Shown: positions 51,339 to 60,918 of the stretch, in pieces
Position numbering within the stretch: position 1 is the first letter of the stretch
Layout of the letters: each line of letters starts with the position of its first letter
Assembly: GCA_937901125.1 (NCBI GenBank)
Contig: CALCGT010000058.1
Span: 56,551 to 120,550 of the forward strand
Origin: an uncultured Clostridia bacterium
GTDB lineage: Bacteria > Bacillota > Clostridia > Lachnospirales > Anaerotignaceae
Reading direction: 5' to 3'
Length of the DNA: 64,000 nucleotides
The notes under the pieces: model-generated
Databases searched by the model: none
The model's input: only the letters and a program-made list of their open reading frames with translations
Told to the model about the DNA's origin: nothing
Position numbers and translations under genes: made by a program

Positions 51339-51823
51339 AAAACAGAAAGCTATTCGGTATTTTCAATATCGTGGACATGATACTGATCCTGCTGGTCATC
51401 GCTGCAGGCATCGTCGGGGCGAAGATGTTCCTGGGCGGCGGCAGCCAGATGGATACAGCGGCAGAAACAAAGACCTATTCCTATGTGGTCATGGGGAAAG
51501 AAGTAGTGGAAGAAACAGCAAACTTCCCTGTGGTTGGGAGCAATGCCTATGAAAGCTCCACATCCACCTATCTGGGCGTGGTAACGGAGGTAAAGGCAGA
51601 GCCTTTCACAGAGACCATGTTCAACCGCACCACAGGCAAATATGAAAAAGTGCCTGTAGCTGGTTACAGTGATATTTATGTGACCATCGAAGGAAACGGG
51701 ACGGAAACAGAAAAGGACATCACAGTGGAAGGCACCACAGTTAAGGTCGGCATGGAGTTGAATGTCAAGGGCAAAGGCTATGCTTTTAAGGGCATTGTCA
51801 TGGAAGTAAGGGATGGTGAGTGA
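51335..51823 (+). CDS. DUF4330 protein, first copy
   Basis: A 162-residue single-pass membrane protein: LFGIFNIVDMILILLVIAAG (helix at residues 8-30) with an extracytoplasmic domain containing YLGVVTEVKAEPFTE and SDIYVTIEGNG. This matches DUF4330, found in Clostridial envelope operons. Function unknown. It is followed by a related copy. Confidence 0.85.
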   Translation: MKNRKLFGIFNIVDMILILLVIAAGIVGAKMFLGGGSQMDTAAETKTYSYVVMGKEVVEETANFPVVGSNAYESSTSTYLGVVTEVKAEPFTETMFNRTTGKYEKVPVAGYSDIYVTIEGNGTETEKDITVEGTTVKVGMELNVKGKGYAFKGIVMEVRDGE

Positions 51824-51824
51824 T

Positions 51825-52301
51825 ATGGCAAAGAGAAGACCGAATATTGTAGATATCCTCATTATCGTTGTGATTGTTGCACTGTGCGCCGTGGCAGTGT
51901 TCAAATTTGGCGTGGTGAATCGAGAAGAATCCGCAGGGGTTGATGCTTCCGCGGAACAGAGAATATATACGGCTTTCATCGATGAGGTGCGCATGGCAAC
52001 GGTCAATGCCCTCCACGAAGGAGACAAGATCTTCGATGAAAAAACAGGCATCTGCCTGGGCACCATCACAAAGGTGGACTATAAGCCTTTTCTGAAGAAC
52101 GTTCTGCAGAATGACGGCACCATCACAGCGGTGGAATTCCCTGATTACTTTAGTGTGACACTGACCGTTGAAGGCCCTGTCATCGAAAAGGAAGAGGGTT
52201 ATTTCGTGGAAGGCATCGTGGAAATGAAGGCAAATTCTGAAATGAATGTGGTAACAAAATATGCGAAACCCGTTATGAAGATCACAAGCATTCACGAATA
52301 A
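51825..52301 (+). CDS. DUF4330 protein, second copy
   Basis: A 158-residue relative of the preceding gene, with the helix IVDILIIVVIVALCAVAVF, then CLGTITKVDYKPFLKN and PDYFSVTLTVEGP. Two tandem DUF4330 genes suggest a heterodimer or duplication. The ATG at 51825 is chosen; an ATG four codons upstream would overlap the previous gene more. Confidence 0.83.
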   Translation: MAKRRPNIVDILIIVVIVALCAVAVFKFGVVNREESAGVDASAEQRIYTAFIDEVRMATVNALHEGDKIFDEKTGICLGTITKVDYKPFLKNVLQNDGTITAVEFPDYFSVTLTVEGPVIEKEEGYFVEGIVEMKANSEMNVVTKYAKPVMKITSIHE

Positions 52302-52316
52302 ACAGGGGGACAGCTT

Positions 52317-54560
52317 ATGAAAAAGTATAAAATTTTGATGGCTCTGATGGGGTTGGAGATCGGCGGGGCGGAGACCCACGTTGTGGAGCTTTCCAAGGAG
52401 CTGAAAAAACAGGGCTATGATATCATCGTTGCTTCCAACGGCGGCGTATATGAAAAGGAACTGGCGGAAGCGGGTATCCGTAATTATCAGGTGCCTCTGA
52501 ACCAGAGAAATGTACTGAAAATGGCTCGTTCCTATTTCATGCTGAAAAAGATCATCAAAAAGGAAAAGGTGGATATCGTCCATTCCCATGCGCGTATCCC
52601 AAGCTTTGTCTGCGGTCTGCTGAAGGTTCGGATGAAAAATGCCTTTACCTTTGTAACCTCCGCCCACTGGGTATTCTACACAGGTATGGGCCTGAAATAC
52701 CTCTCCAACTGGGGGCAGAAGGTGGTTGCGGTCAGTGATGATATCCGGGATTACCTGATGGAAAATTACCGTGTGCGTTACGAAGATATTTTCGTGACCA
52801 TCAACGGAATCGATACAGAAAAATTCTCTCCGAATACAGACCAGAGCAGGGTTCGTGCAGAATTCGACCTGAAGGAAGAAGAACCCACACTGGTTTATGT
52901 CAGCCGAATGGATGAAAGTCGTGCCCTGGTGGCAAGACAACTGATCGCTTTGGGACCCAAGCTGGCAAAAGCTATCCCCGGTCTAAGAATGCTGATTGTC
53001 GGCGGCGGCGATGTATATGATGAACTGCTGGAAAAAACGAAAGAAGCCAATGCTGCCATCGGCAGGGAATGTATCACCATGACCGGCGGGAGAACAGATA
53101 TCAATGAACTGGTGGCTGTGGGCGATGTATTCGTTGGGGTCAGCCGTGCGGCACTGGAAGCTATGGCGGCGGAAAAACCCGTGATCGTGGCAGGGAACGA
53201 AGGCTATATCGGTCTGTTTGCAGAGGATAAGCTGGAACTGGCCCAGGAAAATAACTTCTGTTGCCGTGGATGTGAGCTTTCCAGTGAAGAACTGCTCTAC
53301 AGAGATGTAGTCCATGCGTTCAACGACCTGACCGATGCAGAACGCCAGAAAATGGGCGCTTACGGCAGACAAGTCATCTTCAAATATTATTCCGTAACAA
53401 AAATGGCAGGAGACTGCATCTGTGCCTATGATGCGGCATGGAAGGAAACCCATGTGCCTCAGTATAATGTAGTGATGAGCGGGTATTACGGTTTTAATAA
53501 CACCGGCGACGAAGCCATCATGCTTTCCATGCACAAGAACATTCAGGAAATGGGCGATAATTACCATATCACCGTCCTGTCCAATAAACCTCAGGAAACC
53601 AAGGAGAAATACGGTATCGAAGCGGTTTATCGCTTTGGGGTGAGGGATGTGCTCCGTGCCATCAAAAACTGCGATGTGCTCCTTTCCGGCGGCGGCTCTC
53701 TCCTGCAGGACAGTACCTCCACCCGTTCCCTGATGTATTACCTTTCCATCACAGCTACGGCGAAGATGATGCGGAAAAAGGTCATGCTCTATGCGAACGG
53801 CATCGGCCCTGTCAGCGGCAAGCGCAACCGCAGATTGGTGAAACAGGTGGTCAATAAAGCCGACCTGATCACATTAAGAGAAGAAAATTCCTATGAAGAA
53901 TTGCTTTCTATGGGCGTGAACCCCAAGAAATGCTTTGTAACAGCCGACCCTGTATTCACCATGGACGGCATTGGTGGGGAAGAAGCCCAGACAATCCTGC
54001 AGGGAGAAGGCGTGCCTACAGATAAGCCTATGGTAGTGGTTTCCGTCCGCAACTGGAAGGATATGGACAAATTTATCGGCAGATTTGCGGAAATGTGCGA
54101 TATCATCGTGGAAAAATATGACAGGAACATTGTGTTTCTGGGGATGCAGATGCCCAATGATATCACGGTCAGCGAAAAAGTACGCAAGAAAATGAAGCGG
54201 GACGCTTATATTTTAAAGGGAAATTATTCTCCCTATGAAGTTATGGGCATCATTTCTCAGGCAGATTTCATTCTGAGCATGCGCCTGCATACGCTGATTT
54301 TCGCTGCAAGACAGCGGGTGCCTCTCATCGGCTTTATTTACGATCCCAAGATCGAATATTATCTGGAAAAATTGGATATGCCCAGCGGCGGCAAGCTGAA
54401 GGAATTTGATCGGGAAAAAACACTGGCGTTGGTGGATGATGTCATCAACCATAAAGATGTATATGTGGCGAAGCTGGAACAGAAAGAACTGGAGCTGGAA
54501 AAAATGGCTCACAGAAACGAAAAATATCTGGCGAAACTGTTGGAACACAGAAAGAAATAA
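52317..54560 (+). CDS. Glycosyltransferase fused to CsaB-like polysaccharide pyruvyltransferase
   Basis: A 747-residue protein. Residues 1-375 form a GT4 glycosyltransferase (MGLEIGGAETHVVELSKEL; VDIVHSHARIPSF; SRAALEAMAAEKPVIV). Residues 385-747 form a pyruvyltransferase of the CsaB/PS_pyruv_trans family (MSGYYGFNNTGDEAIMLSM; DVLLSGGGSLLQDSTST; MRLHTLIFAARQRVPLIGF). CsaB adds ketal pyruvate to the secondary wall polymer that binds SLH domains. The fusion would add a sugar and pyruvylate in one enzyme. Cytoplasmic. GGGGGA precedes the ATG. Confidence 0.9.
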   Translation: MKKYKILMALMGLEIGGAETHVVELSKELKKQGYDIIVASNGGVYEKELAEAGIRNYQVPLNQRNVLKMARSYFMLKKIIKKEKVDIVHSHARIPSFVCGLLKVRMKNAFTFVTSAHWVFYTGMGLKYLSNWGQKVVAVSDDIRDYLMENYRVRYEDIFVTINGIDTEKFSPNTDQSRVRAEFDLKEEEPTLVYVSRMDESRALVARQLIALGPKLAKAIPGLRMLIVGGGDVYDELLEKTKEANAAIGRECITMTGGRTDINELVAVGDVFVGVSRAALEAMAAEKPVIVAGNEGYIGLFAEDKLELAQENNFCCRGCELSSEELLYRDVVHAFNDLTDAERQKMGAYGRQVIFKYYSVTKMAGDCICAYDAAWKETHVPQYNVVMSGYYGFNNTGDEAIMLSMHKNIQEMGDNYHITVLSNKPQETKEKYGIEAVYRFGVRDVLRAIKNCDVLLSGGGSLLQDSTSTRSLMYYLSITATAKMMRKKVMLYANGIGPVSGKRNRRLVKQVVNKADLITLREENSYEELLSMGVNPKKCFVTADPVFTMDGIGGEEAQTILQGEGVPTDKPMVVVSVRNWKDMDKFIGRFAEMCDIIVEKYDRNIVFLGMQMPNDITVSEKVRKKMKRDAYILKGNYSPYEVMGIISQADFILSMRLHTLIFAARQRVPLIGFIYDPKIEYYLEKLDMPSGGKLKEFDREKTLALVDDVINHKDVYVAKLEQKELELEKMAHRNEKYLAKLLEHRKK

Positions 54561-54572
54561 GGGGTGTTTGGA

Positions 54573-55301
54573 ATGAGGAAAAAAACGCATGTGTTAGGGG
54601 TACCTTTTGATGCAGTGACAATGGAACAGGCCGTGGCAAAGGCGAAGAAGATGCTTGCGGAAGAGGGACAGCATTTCATCTGCACACCAAATCCCGAAAT
54701 CGTTATGGAAGCCCAGAAGGATAAAGAGCTGATGAATATTCTGCATGAGGCAGATATGGTGATCCCTGACGGCATCGGTGTCGTTTGGGCATCCAAATAC
54801 AGCGAGATCCGCCTGAAGGAACGGGTAGCAGGCTACGACCTGACCCAAAATCTGATGGCAGAGCTGGCTGCAACAGGGGAGACCTTCTATTTCTTTGGCA
54901 GTGCCCCTGGCGTGGCATCTGCAGCCGCGAGGATGATGATGAAAAAATACCCTGGTCTGAAGGTGGCCGGTGTACACAACGGCTACTTCGATGAAAAAGA
55001 AGAAAAGAAGATCATCCAAGACATAAAAACAAAATCGCCGTCCATACTGTTAGTAGGATTGGGCGCACCCAAGCAGGAAAAATGGATCTATGACAATATT
55101 CGTCTGGTTGGGGCGAAGGTAGCCATCGGCGTTGGCGGCAGCTTCGACGTTATGGCAGGCAATGTGAAGCGGGCACCGAAGATCTTCCAGAAGCTGGGTC
55201 TGGAATGGTTCCACCGCCTCATCACACAGCCTACAAGATGGAGACGTATGATGCGTCTGCCCAAATTTGCGCTGACAGTCCTGAAAACAAAGGGACGTTG
55301 A
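54573..55301 (+). CDS. WecG/TagA/CpsF glycosyltransferase
   Basis: A 242-residue GT26 enzyme. Motifs: LGVPFDAVTMEQAV, HFICTPNPEIVMEAQ, LIPDGIGVVWASK-type segment (MVIPDGIGVVWA), RVAGYDLTQNLM and GLGAPKQEKWIYDN. TagA members transfer N-acetylmannosamine to lipid-linked GlcNAc at the start of wall teichoic acid or secondary polymer synthesis. The ATG at 54573 is preceded by GGGGTG. Confidence 0.93.
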   Translation: MRKKTHVLGVPFDAVTMEQAVAKAKKMLAEEGQHFICTPNPEIVMEAQKDKELMNILHEADMVIPDGIGVVWASKYSEIRLKERVAGYDLTQNLMAELAATGETFYFFGSAPGVASAAARMMMKKYPGLKVAGVHNGYFDEKEEKKIIQDIKTKSPSILLVGLGAPKQEKWIYDNIRLVGAKVAIGVGGSFDVMAGNVKRAPKIFQKLGLEWFHRLITQPTRWRRMMRLPKFALTVLKTKGR

Positions 55302-55342
55302 TGGACTTTTGAGCAAAAGCGTCCTGAAAGGGACGTGAGGAT

Positions 55343-56197
55343 ATGAAAACTTTAAAAAAGAGGGATTGGTTCTATCTGATCGCCGGTACGGCCTTGATGG
55401 CCATTGGCGCAGAGGGGTTTTTTGAGCACGCAGATCTGGTTGCCGGCGGCATCACGGGTATCGGCATCATGCTGGACGCATGGACACAGGCACGGTTTGG
55501 ACTTCATATACCCCTTTGGTTTGTGAACATCGTGTTGAACGCCCCTCTTTTTTTATTGGCATGGAAAAAGAAGGGGAAAGCCTTTATGGTGCGCAGTGTT
55601 TTGACGGCATCCTTGTTTTCCCTGATGCTGTATGTGGAAGAATGGTTTCCCCTCTATAGCAAAGACCCTTTGCTGGCGGCGGTATTCGGCGGGGTATTTC
55701 TGGGCATCGGCTTGGGGCTGGTGCTTTCGGTGGATGCCACAACGGGCGGTGTGGATCTGGCTGCCACATTGCTGCATACAAAATTTCGTTCTGTTTCCAT
55801 CCCGAAATTCATTTTTATATTAGATGCGGCTGTTATTTTGGCAGGTATTGCACTTTTCGGGGTAGAAATGGGGCTCTATGCGATTTTGGCAGTCTATGTC
55901 ACGGATCAGTTCATCGATCTGGTGATCGAAGGGATGAATTATGCCAAGGCCGCATGGATCATTTCCGATAAAAATGAGGAGATCGCGGCGGCACTTTTGA
56001 CAGATTTGAGCAGAGGGGTTACGGCATTTTCGGCAACGGGAAAGTACACCGGTCAAGAACGGGAAGTGCTTTTTTGTGTTTTTTCTCAAAAGGAAGTTCA
56101 CTTCGTCAAAAGCATTATTATGAATATCGACCGAAACGCCTTTTTCCTTTTGACAGACGTACGGGAAGTTTTGGGTAAGGGATTTTCGGAAAAGTAA
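55343..56197 (+). CDS. YitT family membrane protein
   Basis: A 284-residue protein with about five N-terminal helices (FYLIAGTALMAIGAEGFF; VAGGITGIGIMLDAW; GIGLGLVLSVDATTGGVDL) and a C-terminal cytoplasmic DUF2179 domain with LSRGVTAFSATGKYTGQE. These domains define the YitT family of unknown function. GACGTGAGG lies before the ATG. It follows the glycan genes and is probably the end of the operon. Confidence 0.9.
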   Translation: MKTLKKRDWFYLIAGTALMAIGAEGFFEHADLVAGGITGIGIMLDAWTQARFGLHIPLWFVNIVLNAPLFLLAWKKKGKAFMVRSVLTASLFSLMLYVEEWFPLYSKDPLLAAVFGGVFLGIGLGLVLSVDATTGGVDLAATLLHTKFRSVSIPKFIFILDAAVILAGIALFGVEMGLYAILAVYVTDQFIDLVIEGMNYAKAAWIISDKNEEIAAALLTDLSRGVTAFSATGKYTGQEREVLFCVFSQKEVHFVKSIIMNIDRNAFFLLTDVREVLGKGFSEK

Positions 56198-56487
56198 AAA
56201 ATGACGTATAATTTGGTTTAGAAATATACTTTTTTTATCCCGATCAGAGGAAATCTAGAGTCAGTTTCCATAAAAAACGGGTCATGTTTTTATGGAAAAA
56301 TCAAGCGCAAAGAGATTTTGACTGTTTTTTTTTGATTTCCTCTTTCTTTTTTTGGCATTTTGTTATAAAATGGGTTTAGGTGAATTTGATACCTCGTTAG
56401 AAAGAGGTTTTTAGGCATTTTATACAGTATTCTGTGGTAAGGAAAAGTGTCGAAAGAAGAATCAGAAAAAGTATTGAGGTGAGGGCG

Positions 56488-57579
56488 ATGATTTCAAATC
56501 AGATTTTGCAGAGCACTATTGATGGGTTGAAAAATATCACACGCAAGGAATTGAGCGTAGTGGAAAAAGAGGGCAAGGTAATTGCCACAACAGAAGAAAA
56601 TATGATCGGTCGTCAGATCGACGCTGTGGAAAACTTCATCAGTTCTCCTGCGGAAAGCCAGCTGATCCTGGGCTATCAGTATTTTAAGATTTACGATAAT
56701 GGGGTACCCGAATATGTCATCCAGGTAAAAGGGGAGGATGAAGCAGGCTATCAGATTGGCAAGATCGCCGCATTCCAGATCCAGAGCCTACTGGTTGCAT
56801 ATAAAGAACGATATGATAAAGACAACTTCATCAAAAACCTGCTGCTGGATAACCTGCTGCTGGTAGATATTTATAGCCGTGCGAAAAAGCTGCATATCGA
56901 AAATAACGTACACCGCATCGTTTACCTGATCGAGACCAATATTGATAAGGAAATGAACGTGGTAGAGATCGTACGCAGCATTTTCCCTGCAAAAACAAAG
57001 GACTTTGTAACTGCGGTAGATGAACACAGCATCATTTTGGTAAAAGAACTGCGGGAAAAAGAAACAGCGGAAGAGATCGACCGTATCGCAAAGACCATCG
57101 AAGAAACACTGAATGCGGAAACCAACAGCCATGTTTATATTTCCAGCGGTACCATCGTCAGCGATCTGAAGGACGTTTCCCGTTCCTATAAGGAAGCGAA
57201 AATGGCTTTGGAAGTTGGCAAGATTTTTGAAACAGATAAATTTATCGTAAATTACGAAAAACTGGGCATCGGCCGTCTGATCTATCAGCTGCCTCTGCCT
57301 CTGTGCCGTATGTTCATCAAAGAAGTGCTCCATGGATTGACCATGGATGATTTCGATGATGAAACCTTGGCAACAGTCAATAAATTCTTCGAAAACAACC
57401 TGAACGTTTCCGAAACCAGCCGCCAGCTGTATATCCACAGAAATACACTGGTTTACAGACTGGATAAGCTGCAGAAGATGACAGGTTTGGATCTGAGAAA
57501 CTTTGATGATGCCATCATCTTCAAGATTACACTGATGGTAAGCAAATACATGATCTACATGGATAAAATGGCATATTAA
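56488..57579 (+). CDS. CdaR/PucR-type transcriptional regulator
   Basis: A 363-residue regulator. The N-terminal region resembles the diacid-sensing CdaR domain (ISNQILQSTIDGLKNIT, GYQIGKIAAFQIQSLL); the middle is a GGDEF-like region (HVYISSGTIVSDLKDVSRSY); the C-terminus is the PucR-type helix-turn-helix (NNLNVSETSRQLYIHRNTLVYRLDKLQ). CdaR proteins sense sugar diacids such as glycerate; the ligand here is unknown. GAGGTGAG precedes the ATG at 56488. Confidence 0.87.
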   Translation: MISNQILQSTIDGLKNITRKELSVVEKEGKVIATTEENMIGRQIDAVENFISSPAESQLILGYQYFKIYDNGVPEYVIQVKGEDEAGYQIGKIAAFQIQSLLVAYKERYDKDNFIKNLLLDNLLLVDIYSRAKKLHIENNVHRIVYLIETNIDKEMNVVEIVRSIFPAKTKDFVTAVDEHSIILVKELREKETAEEIDRIAKTIEETLNAETNSHVYISSGTIVSDLKDVSRSYKEAKMALEVGKIFETDKFIVNYEKLGIGRLIYQLPLPLCRMFIKEVLHGLTMDDFDDETLATVNKFFENNLNVSETSRQLYIHRNTLVYRLDKLQKMTGLDLRNFDDAIIFKITLMVSKYMIYMDKMAY

Positions 57580-57631
57580 CAGGTAGTTCTGTTTCCTGTT
57601 GGTCAGAATAAAATTTCATAGTATCAAGGGG

Positions 57632-57661
57632 TAAGGGCGAGCATTTCTCGCCCTTTTTTCA
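57632..57661 (+). terminator. Terminator after the CdaR-type gene
   Basis: AAGGGCGAG and CTCGCCCTT form a 9-bp stem followed by TTTTC. Confidence 0.9.
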
Positions 57662-57724
57662 TGGAAAATCTGCAAAATTAAGGTGATTTTAATAAAAATC
57701 GAGGATTTCCGACGGTTATGCCAC

Positions 57725-57753
57725 TTGTTCGGACTTTTTGTTTATGATATAAT
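57725..57753 (+). promoter_or_regulatory. Promoter of the ftsEX operon
   Basis: TTGTTC at 57725-57730 and TATAAT at 57748-57753 are spaced by 17 bases, with an extended -10 TGA. It lies 75 bases before ftsE. Confidence 0.8.
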
Positions 57754-57828
57754 AATTCAGTATGTAAAAAGAAGAAATCCATCGGATTTTCTAAGATAGA
57801 AAAACTTTCAGAAAGAGGGAGATACGTT

Positions 57829-58515
57829 ATGATCCATATGAATAACGTAACAAAAATATATCCCAATGGTTCCACCGGTGTGGAAAATATCAACCTGCAT
57901 ATCAACAAAGGTGAGTTTGTATTCATCGTTGGTTCCAGTGGTTCCGGTAAATCTACACTGATGAAGCTCCTTTTGAAGGAGTTGGACCCGACGGAAGGGG
58001 ATATCATTATCAACAGAGTGAAAACAAACGAATTGAGTAGAAAGCAGATCCCCTATCTGCGCCGCAATCTGGGCGTGGTATTCCAGGATTTCCGCCTGCT
58101 GCCCAATAAGACAGTGTATGAAAATGTGGCCTTTGCCATGCGGGTCATCGAAGCCCCCAGCCGCATCATCCGCAGAAATGTGCCTGCGGTACTGGCACTG
58201 GTGGGTCTTGGCAAAAAAGGCAGAAGCTATCCTAACCAGCTTTCCGGAGGGGAACAGCAGAGAACTGCCCTTGCCAGAGCCATCGTAAACAATCCCCCCA
58301 TCCTCATCTGTGACGAACCTACGGGAAACCTGGACCCTGAAACGGCAGATGGTATCATGCAGCTGCTGGACGATATCAACAAACGTGGTACTACCATTGT
58401 TATGGCGACCCACGCAAGGGATATCGTAGATGCCATGCAGAAGCGCGTTGTAACCCTGCAGCACGGACACATTGTAAGAGATATTGAAAAAGGTGGTTAT
58501 AGCGATGAGGCCTAG
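57829..58515 (+). CDS. ftsE: Cell division ATP-binding protein FtsE
   Basis: A 228-residue ABC ATPase: IYPNGSTGVENINLHI, Walker A GSSGSGKST, signature LSGGEQQRTALARAI, Walker B ILICDEPTGNLDPET. FtsE pairs with FtsX and activates peptidoglycan hydrolases at division or in elongation. It overlaps ftsX by 11 bases. Confidence 0.97.
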   Translation: MIHMNNVTKIYPNGSTGVENINLHINKGEFVFIVGSSGSGKSTLMKLLLKELDPTEGDIIINRVKTNELSRKQIPYLRRNLGVVFQDFRLLPNKTVYENVAFAMRVIEAPSRIIRRNVPAVLALVGLGKKGRSYPNQLSGGEQQRTALARAIVNNPPILICDEPTGNLDPETADGIMQLLDDINKRGTTIVMATHARDIVDAMQKRVVTLQHGHIVRDIEKGGYSDEA

Positions 58516-59404
58516 TACGATCAAATATTTTGTGAGAGAAGGCTTGAGCGGGCTGAAAAAGAACCTGCTGATGACAATGGCTTCTATGGTCGCCGTTGCT
58601 GCCTGCATCTCCATTTTGTCTTTTTCCTACTGCGTAGGAAGCAACCTGCAGTATATGCTGGACCAGATGGAGGATTCCATCGGTATCTCTGTTTTTCTGA
58701 AAGGCGAACTGACAGGGGAACAGATTGAAAATATGAAAAAAGAGATCGGCAAGATTGATCATGTGGAAAGCGTGGAATATATCTCCCCCACCGATGCTTT
58801 GGATAAACTGAAGCAGGACTGGGGTGCCGATGAGGATATCTTTGTGGGTTTGGATAATGAAAACAATCCCCTGTCCCATTCCTTCCAGATTTCTTTGGAC
58901 AGCATCGAAAATCAGAATGGTGTCCTGACTGCTCTGGAAAATATAGACGGTATTGAAAACGTGCGCCATGGTCAGACTGAAACAGAGTTGCTGTTGAAGG
59001 CGAGCCGCATCTTCAGTGTATCCAGTGTGATCGTTATGCTGCTGCTGGGTGCTATTTCCGTTATGATCATCATGAATACCATTCGTATTTCTGTCGTAAA
59101 CAGAAGAGTGGAAATCAACATTATGAAATACGTGGGTGCTACCGATTGGTTCATTCGCTGGCCCTTCATCATCGAAGGTATCATCATTGGTCTGGTGGGA
59201 GCACTGGTTCCGCTGATCCTTGGGTTCCCCATCTATGCGAAGGTGACAAGCGCTATTTTCCAATATCTGCCTGTGATCAAATTCATCCAGTTCCGCCTGA
59301 CGGGGGATGTATTTGGTTTCCTGATTCCCTTCGGTGTTATTTTTGGTATCGGTCTGGGGGTTATCGGCAGCGTGACTTCCATCCGCAAGCATCTGCGCGT
59401 ATAA
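58505..59404 (+). CDS. ftsX: Cell division protein FtsX
   Basis: A 299-residue membrane protein with four helices: one at residues 20-45, a large extracellular loop (about 50-170, SIGISVFLKGELTGEQIENM) and three at the C-terminus (VIVMLLLGAISVMIIMNTIR and later). It has the FtsX motif RRVEINIMKYVGATDWFIRWPF. It partners with FtsE. The ATG at 58505 overlaps the ftsE stop region. Confidence 0.96.
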   Translation: MRPSTIKYFVREGLSGLKKNLLMTMASMVAVAACISILSFSYCVGSNLQYMLDQMEDSIGISVFLKGELTGEQIENMKKEIGKIDHVESVEYISPTDALDKLKQDWGADEDIFVGLDNENNPLSHSFQISLDSIENQNGVLTALENIDGIENVRHGQTETELLLKASRIFSVSSVIVMLLLGAISVMIIMNTIRISVVNRRVEINIMKYVGATDWFIRWPFIIEGIIIGLVGALVPLILGFPIYAKVTSAIFQYLPVIKFIQFRLTGDVFGFLIPFGVIFGIGLGVIGSVTSIRKHLRV

Positions 59405-59458
59405 AAGAGAAAGAAAACGGAAAAAATCAAATATCCCTTTCGGCAGTGCAGCTGAAAG

Positions 59459-59517
59459 CAAAAGGGGGAACATTGAGGGGATACCTTGCAATGCTTCCCC
59501 TTTTTCCGTAGGATAAT
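59459..59517 (+). terminator. Terminator between ftsX and ctpA
   Basis: GGGGAACATTG pairs with CAATGCTTCCCC, with one extra base, followed by TTTTTCC. Some readthrough to ctpA is likely. Confidence 0.7.
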
Positions 59518-59565
59518 TTTTTTCGGAAAAACATAGGATAAAGAAAGTCTGAGAAAAATGAGGCG

Positions 59566-60768
59566 ATGAATGTGAAACGAAAGGATTTTTGGAAAGGCTT
59601 TGGGGCGGCACTGGTGCTGGTCTTTGCGGTCAGTGTGGCATGGAACCCCATCTGCCGCATCATCCCTTGGCATGCCTTACCCCTTACAGTCGGCATGAGC
59701 AGGGAGGCAAAGATCGACATCATCCAAAGCTATCTGGATAAGTATTATGTGGATGATCTGAATGAAGAACAGGTGGAAGAGATGCTGTATGCGGGCATGA
59801 TGGCAGGCGTTGGGGACAGATATACATATTACCTGACGAAGGAAAATCTGAAGCAGTATATGGATAATTCCAACGGCAATTTTGATGGCGTAGGCATCGA
59901 GGTCTACAGCACCCAGGACGGGGAAGTCATTGTCAGCAGCGTGATGGCAGGGCAGCCTGCAGAGATAGCCGGCATGAAAGCCGGGGATGTTATCATTGGT
60001 GTAGATGGTGAGGATATGCGGGGGAGCATGCTTTCCGATGTGGCGGCAAAGATCCGCGGAAGGGAAGGCACAGAAGTGACCATCAAGGTTCTTCGTAGAA
60101 GCATCGGAGAGACTCTGGAATTTACCATGGAACGGGCAAAGGTCGTTCTGGAAAGTGTATCCAGCCGTATGATGGATGAAAAGATTGGCTATATTTCCAT
60201 TAGCGGGTTTAAGGAAAACACCTACACCCAGTTCAAGGAAGCCTTGGATGAACTGCAGAAGGAAGGCATGAAGGGGATGATCCTGGATCTGAGAGATAAC
60301 CCCGGCGGTCTGGTGCGTTCTGTCTATGAGATCGGGGAAGAACTGCTGCCGGAAGGCACCATGGTCTATACGCTGGATAAAAATGAAAACAGGAATGATT
60401 TGAAATGTGACGGAGAATATTTAGATATCCCTCTGGTGGTGCTGGTCAATGCCAACAGTGCCAGTGCATCGGAAATTTTCGCCGGTGCCGTGAAGGATAC
60501 GGACAGGGGGACGCTGATCGGCACCCAGACCTTTGGCAAGGGATTGGTGCAGCGGCTGTTTACCCTACCCGATGGTTCCGGTTTGAATATTACTATTCAG
60601 AAATATTATACGCCCAAGGGTACATCCATCCATGGCGTAGGCATTGAGCCCGACGAAGTGGTAGCGTTGCCGGCAGAATATCAGAACACAGCCTTGAAGG
60701 ATATTCCGGAAAGGGCAGATACTCAGCTGCAAAAGGCCATCGAAGTGCTGCGAGACGAGATCAGATAA
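59566..60768 (+). CDS. ctpA: S41-family carboxy-terminal processing peptidase
   Basis: A 400-residue membrane-anchored serine protease. It has an N-terminal helix (FGAALVLVFAVSVAW), a PDZ domain (GIEVYSTQDGEVIVSSVMAG; AGMKAGDVIIGVDGED) and the S41 catalytic domain: ILDLRDNPGGLVRSVYE, the Ser in NANSASASEIFAGAVKDT and the Lys in GTQTFGKGLVQ. Close linkage to ftsEX suggests wall-hydrolase or division processing, as for CtpB in Bacillus, but the substrate is unknown. A GTG two codons later is an alternative start. Confidence 0.93.
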   Translation: MNVKRKDFWKGFGAALVLVFAVSVAWNPICRIIPWHALPLTVGMSREAKIDIIQSYLDKYYVDDLNEEQVEEMLYAGMMAGVGDRYTYYLTKENLKQYMDNSNGNFDGVGIEVYSTQDGEVIVSSVMAGQPAEIAGMKAGDVIIGVDGEDMRGSMLSDVAAKIRGREGTEVTIKVLRRSIGETLEFTMERAKVVLESVSSRMMDEKIGYISISGFKENTYTQFKEALDELQKEGMKGMILDLRDNPGGLVRSVYEIGEELLPEGTMVYTLDKNENRNDLKCDGEYLDIPLVVLVNANSASASEIFAGAVKDTDRGTLIGTQTFGKGLVQRLFTLPDGSGLNITIQKYYTPKGTSIHGVGIEPDEVVALPAEYQNTALKDIPERADTQLQKAIEVLRDEIR

Positions 60769-60790
60769 AAAATCAATTATCAGAAAGAAG

Positions 60791-60820
60791 TTCTTCCTAT
60801 TTAAAATAGGAAGAATTTTC
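60791..60820 (+). terminator. Terminator after ctpA
   Basis: TTCTTCCTATTT and AAATAGGAAGAA are fully complementary with one base between, followed by TTTTCTT. Confidence 0.8.
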
Positions 60821-60840
60821 TTAATTTTTTCAGAAACAGC

Positions 60841-60869
60841 TTTTCAAGGGACGTAGATTCAAGTATACT
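60841..60869 (+). promoter_or_regulatory. Putative promoter of the MreB-family gene
   Basis: TTTTCA at 60841-60846 and TATACT at 60864-60869 are spaced by 17 bases, 50 bases before the gene. The -35 is weak. Confidence 0.4.
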
Positions 60870-60918
60870 GAAAAGACACAGAAAAATTTTGGTTCAAGAA
60901 GAACAAAGGAGCGGCGGT

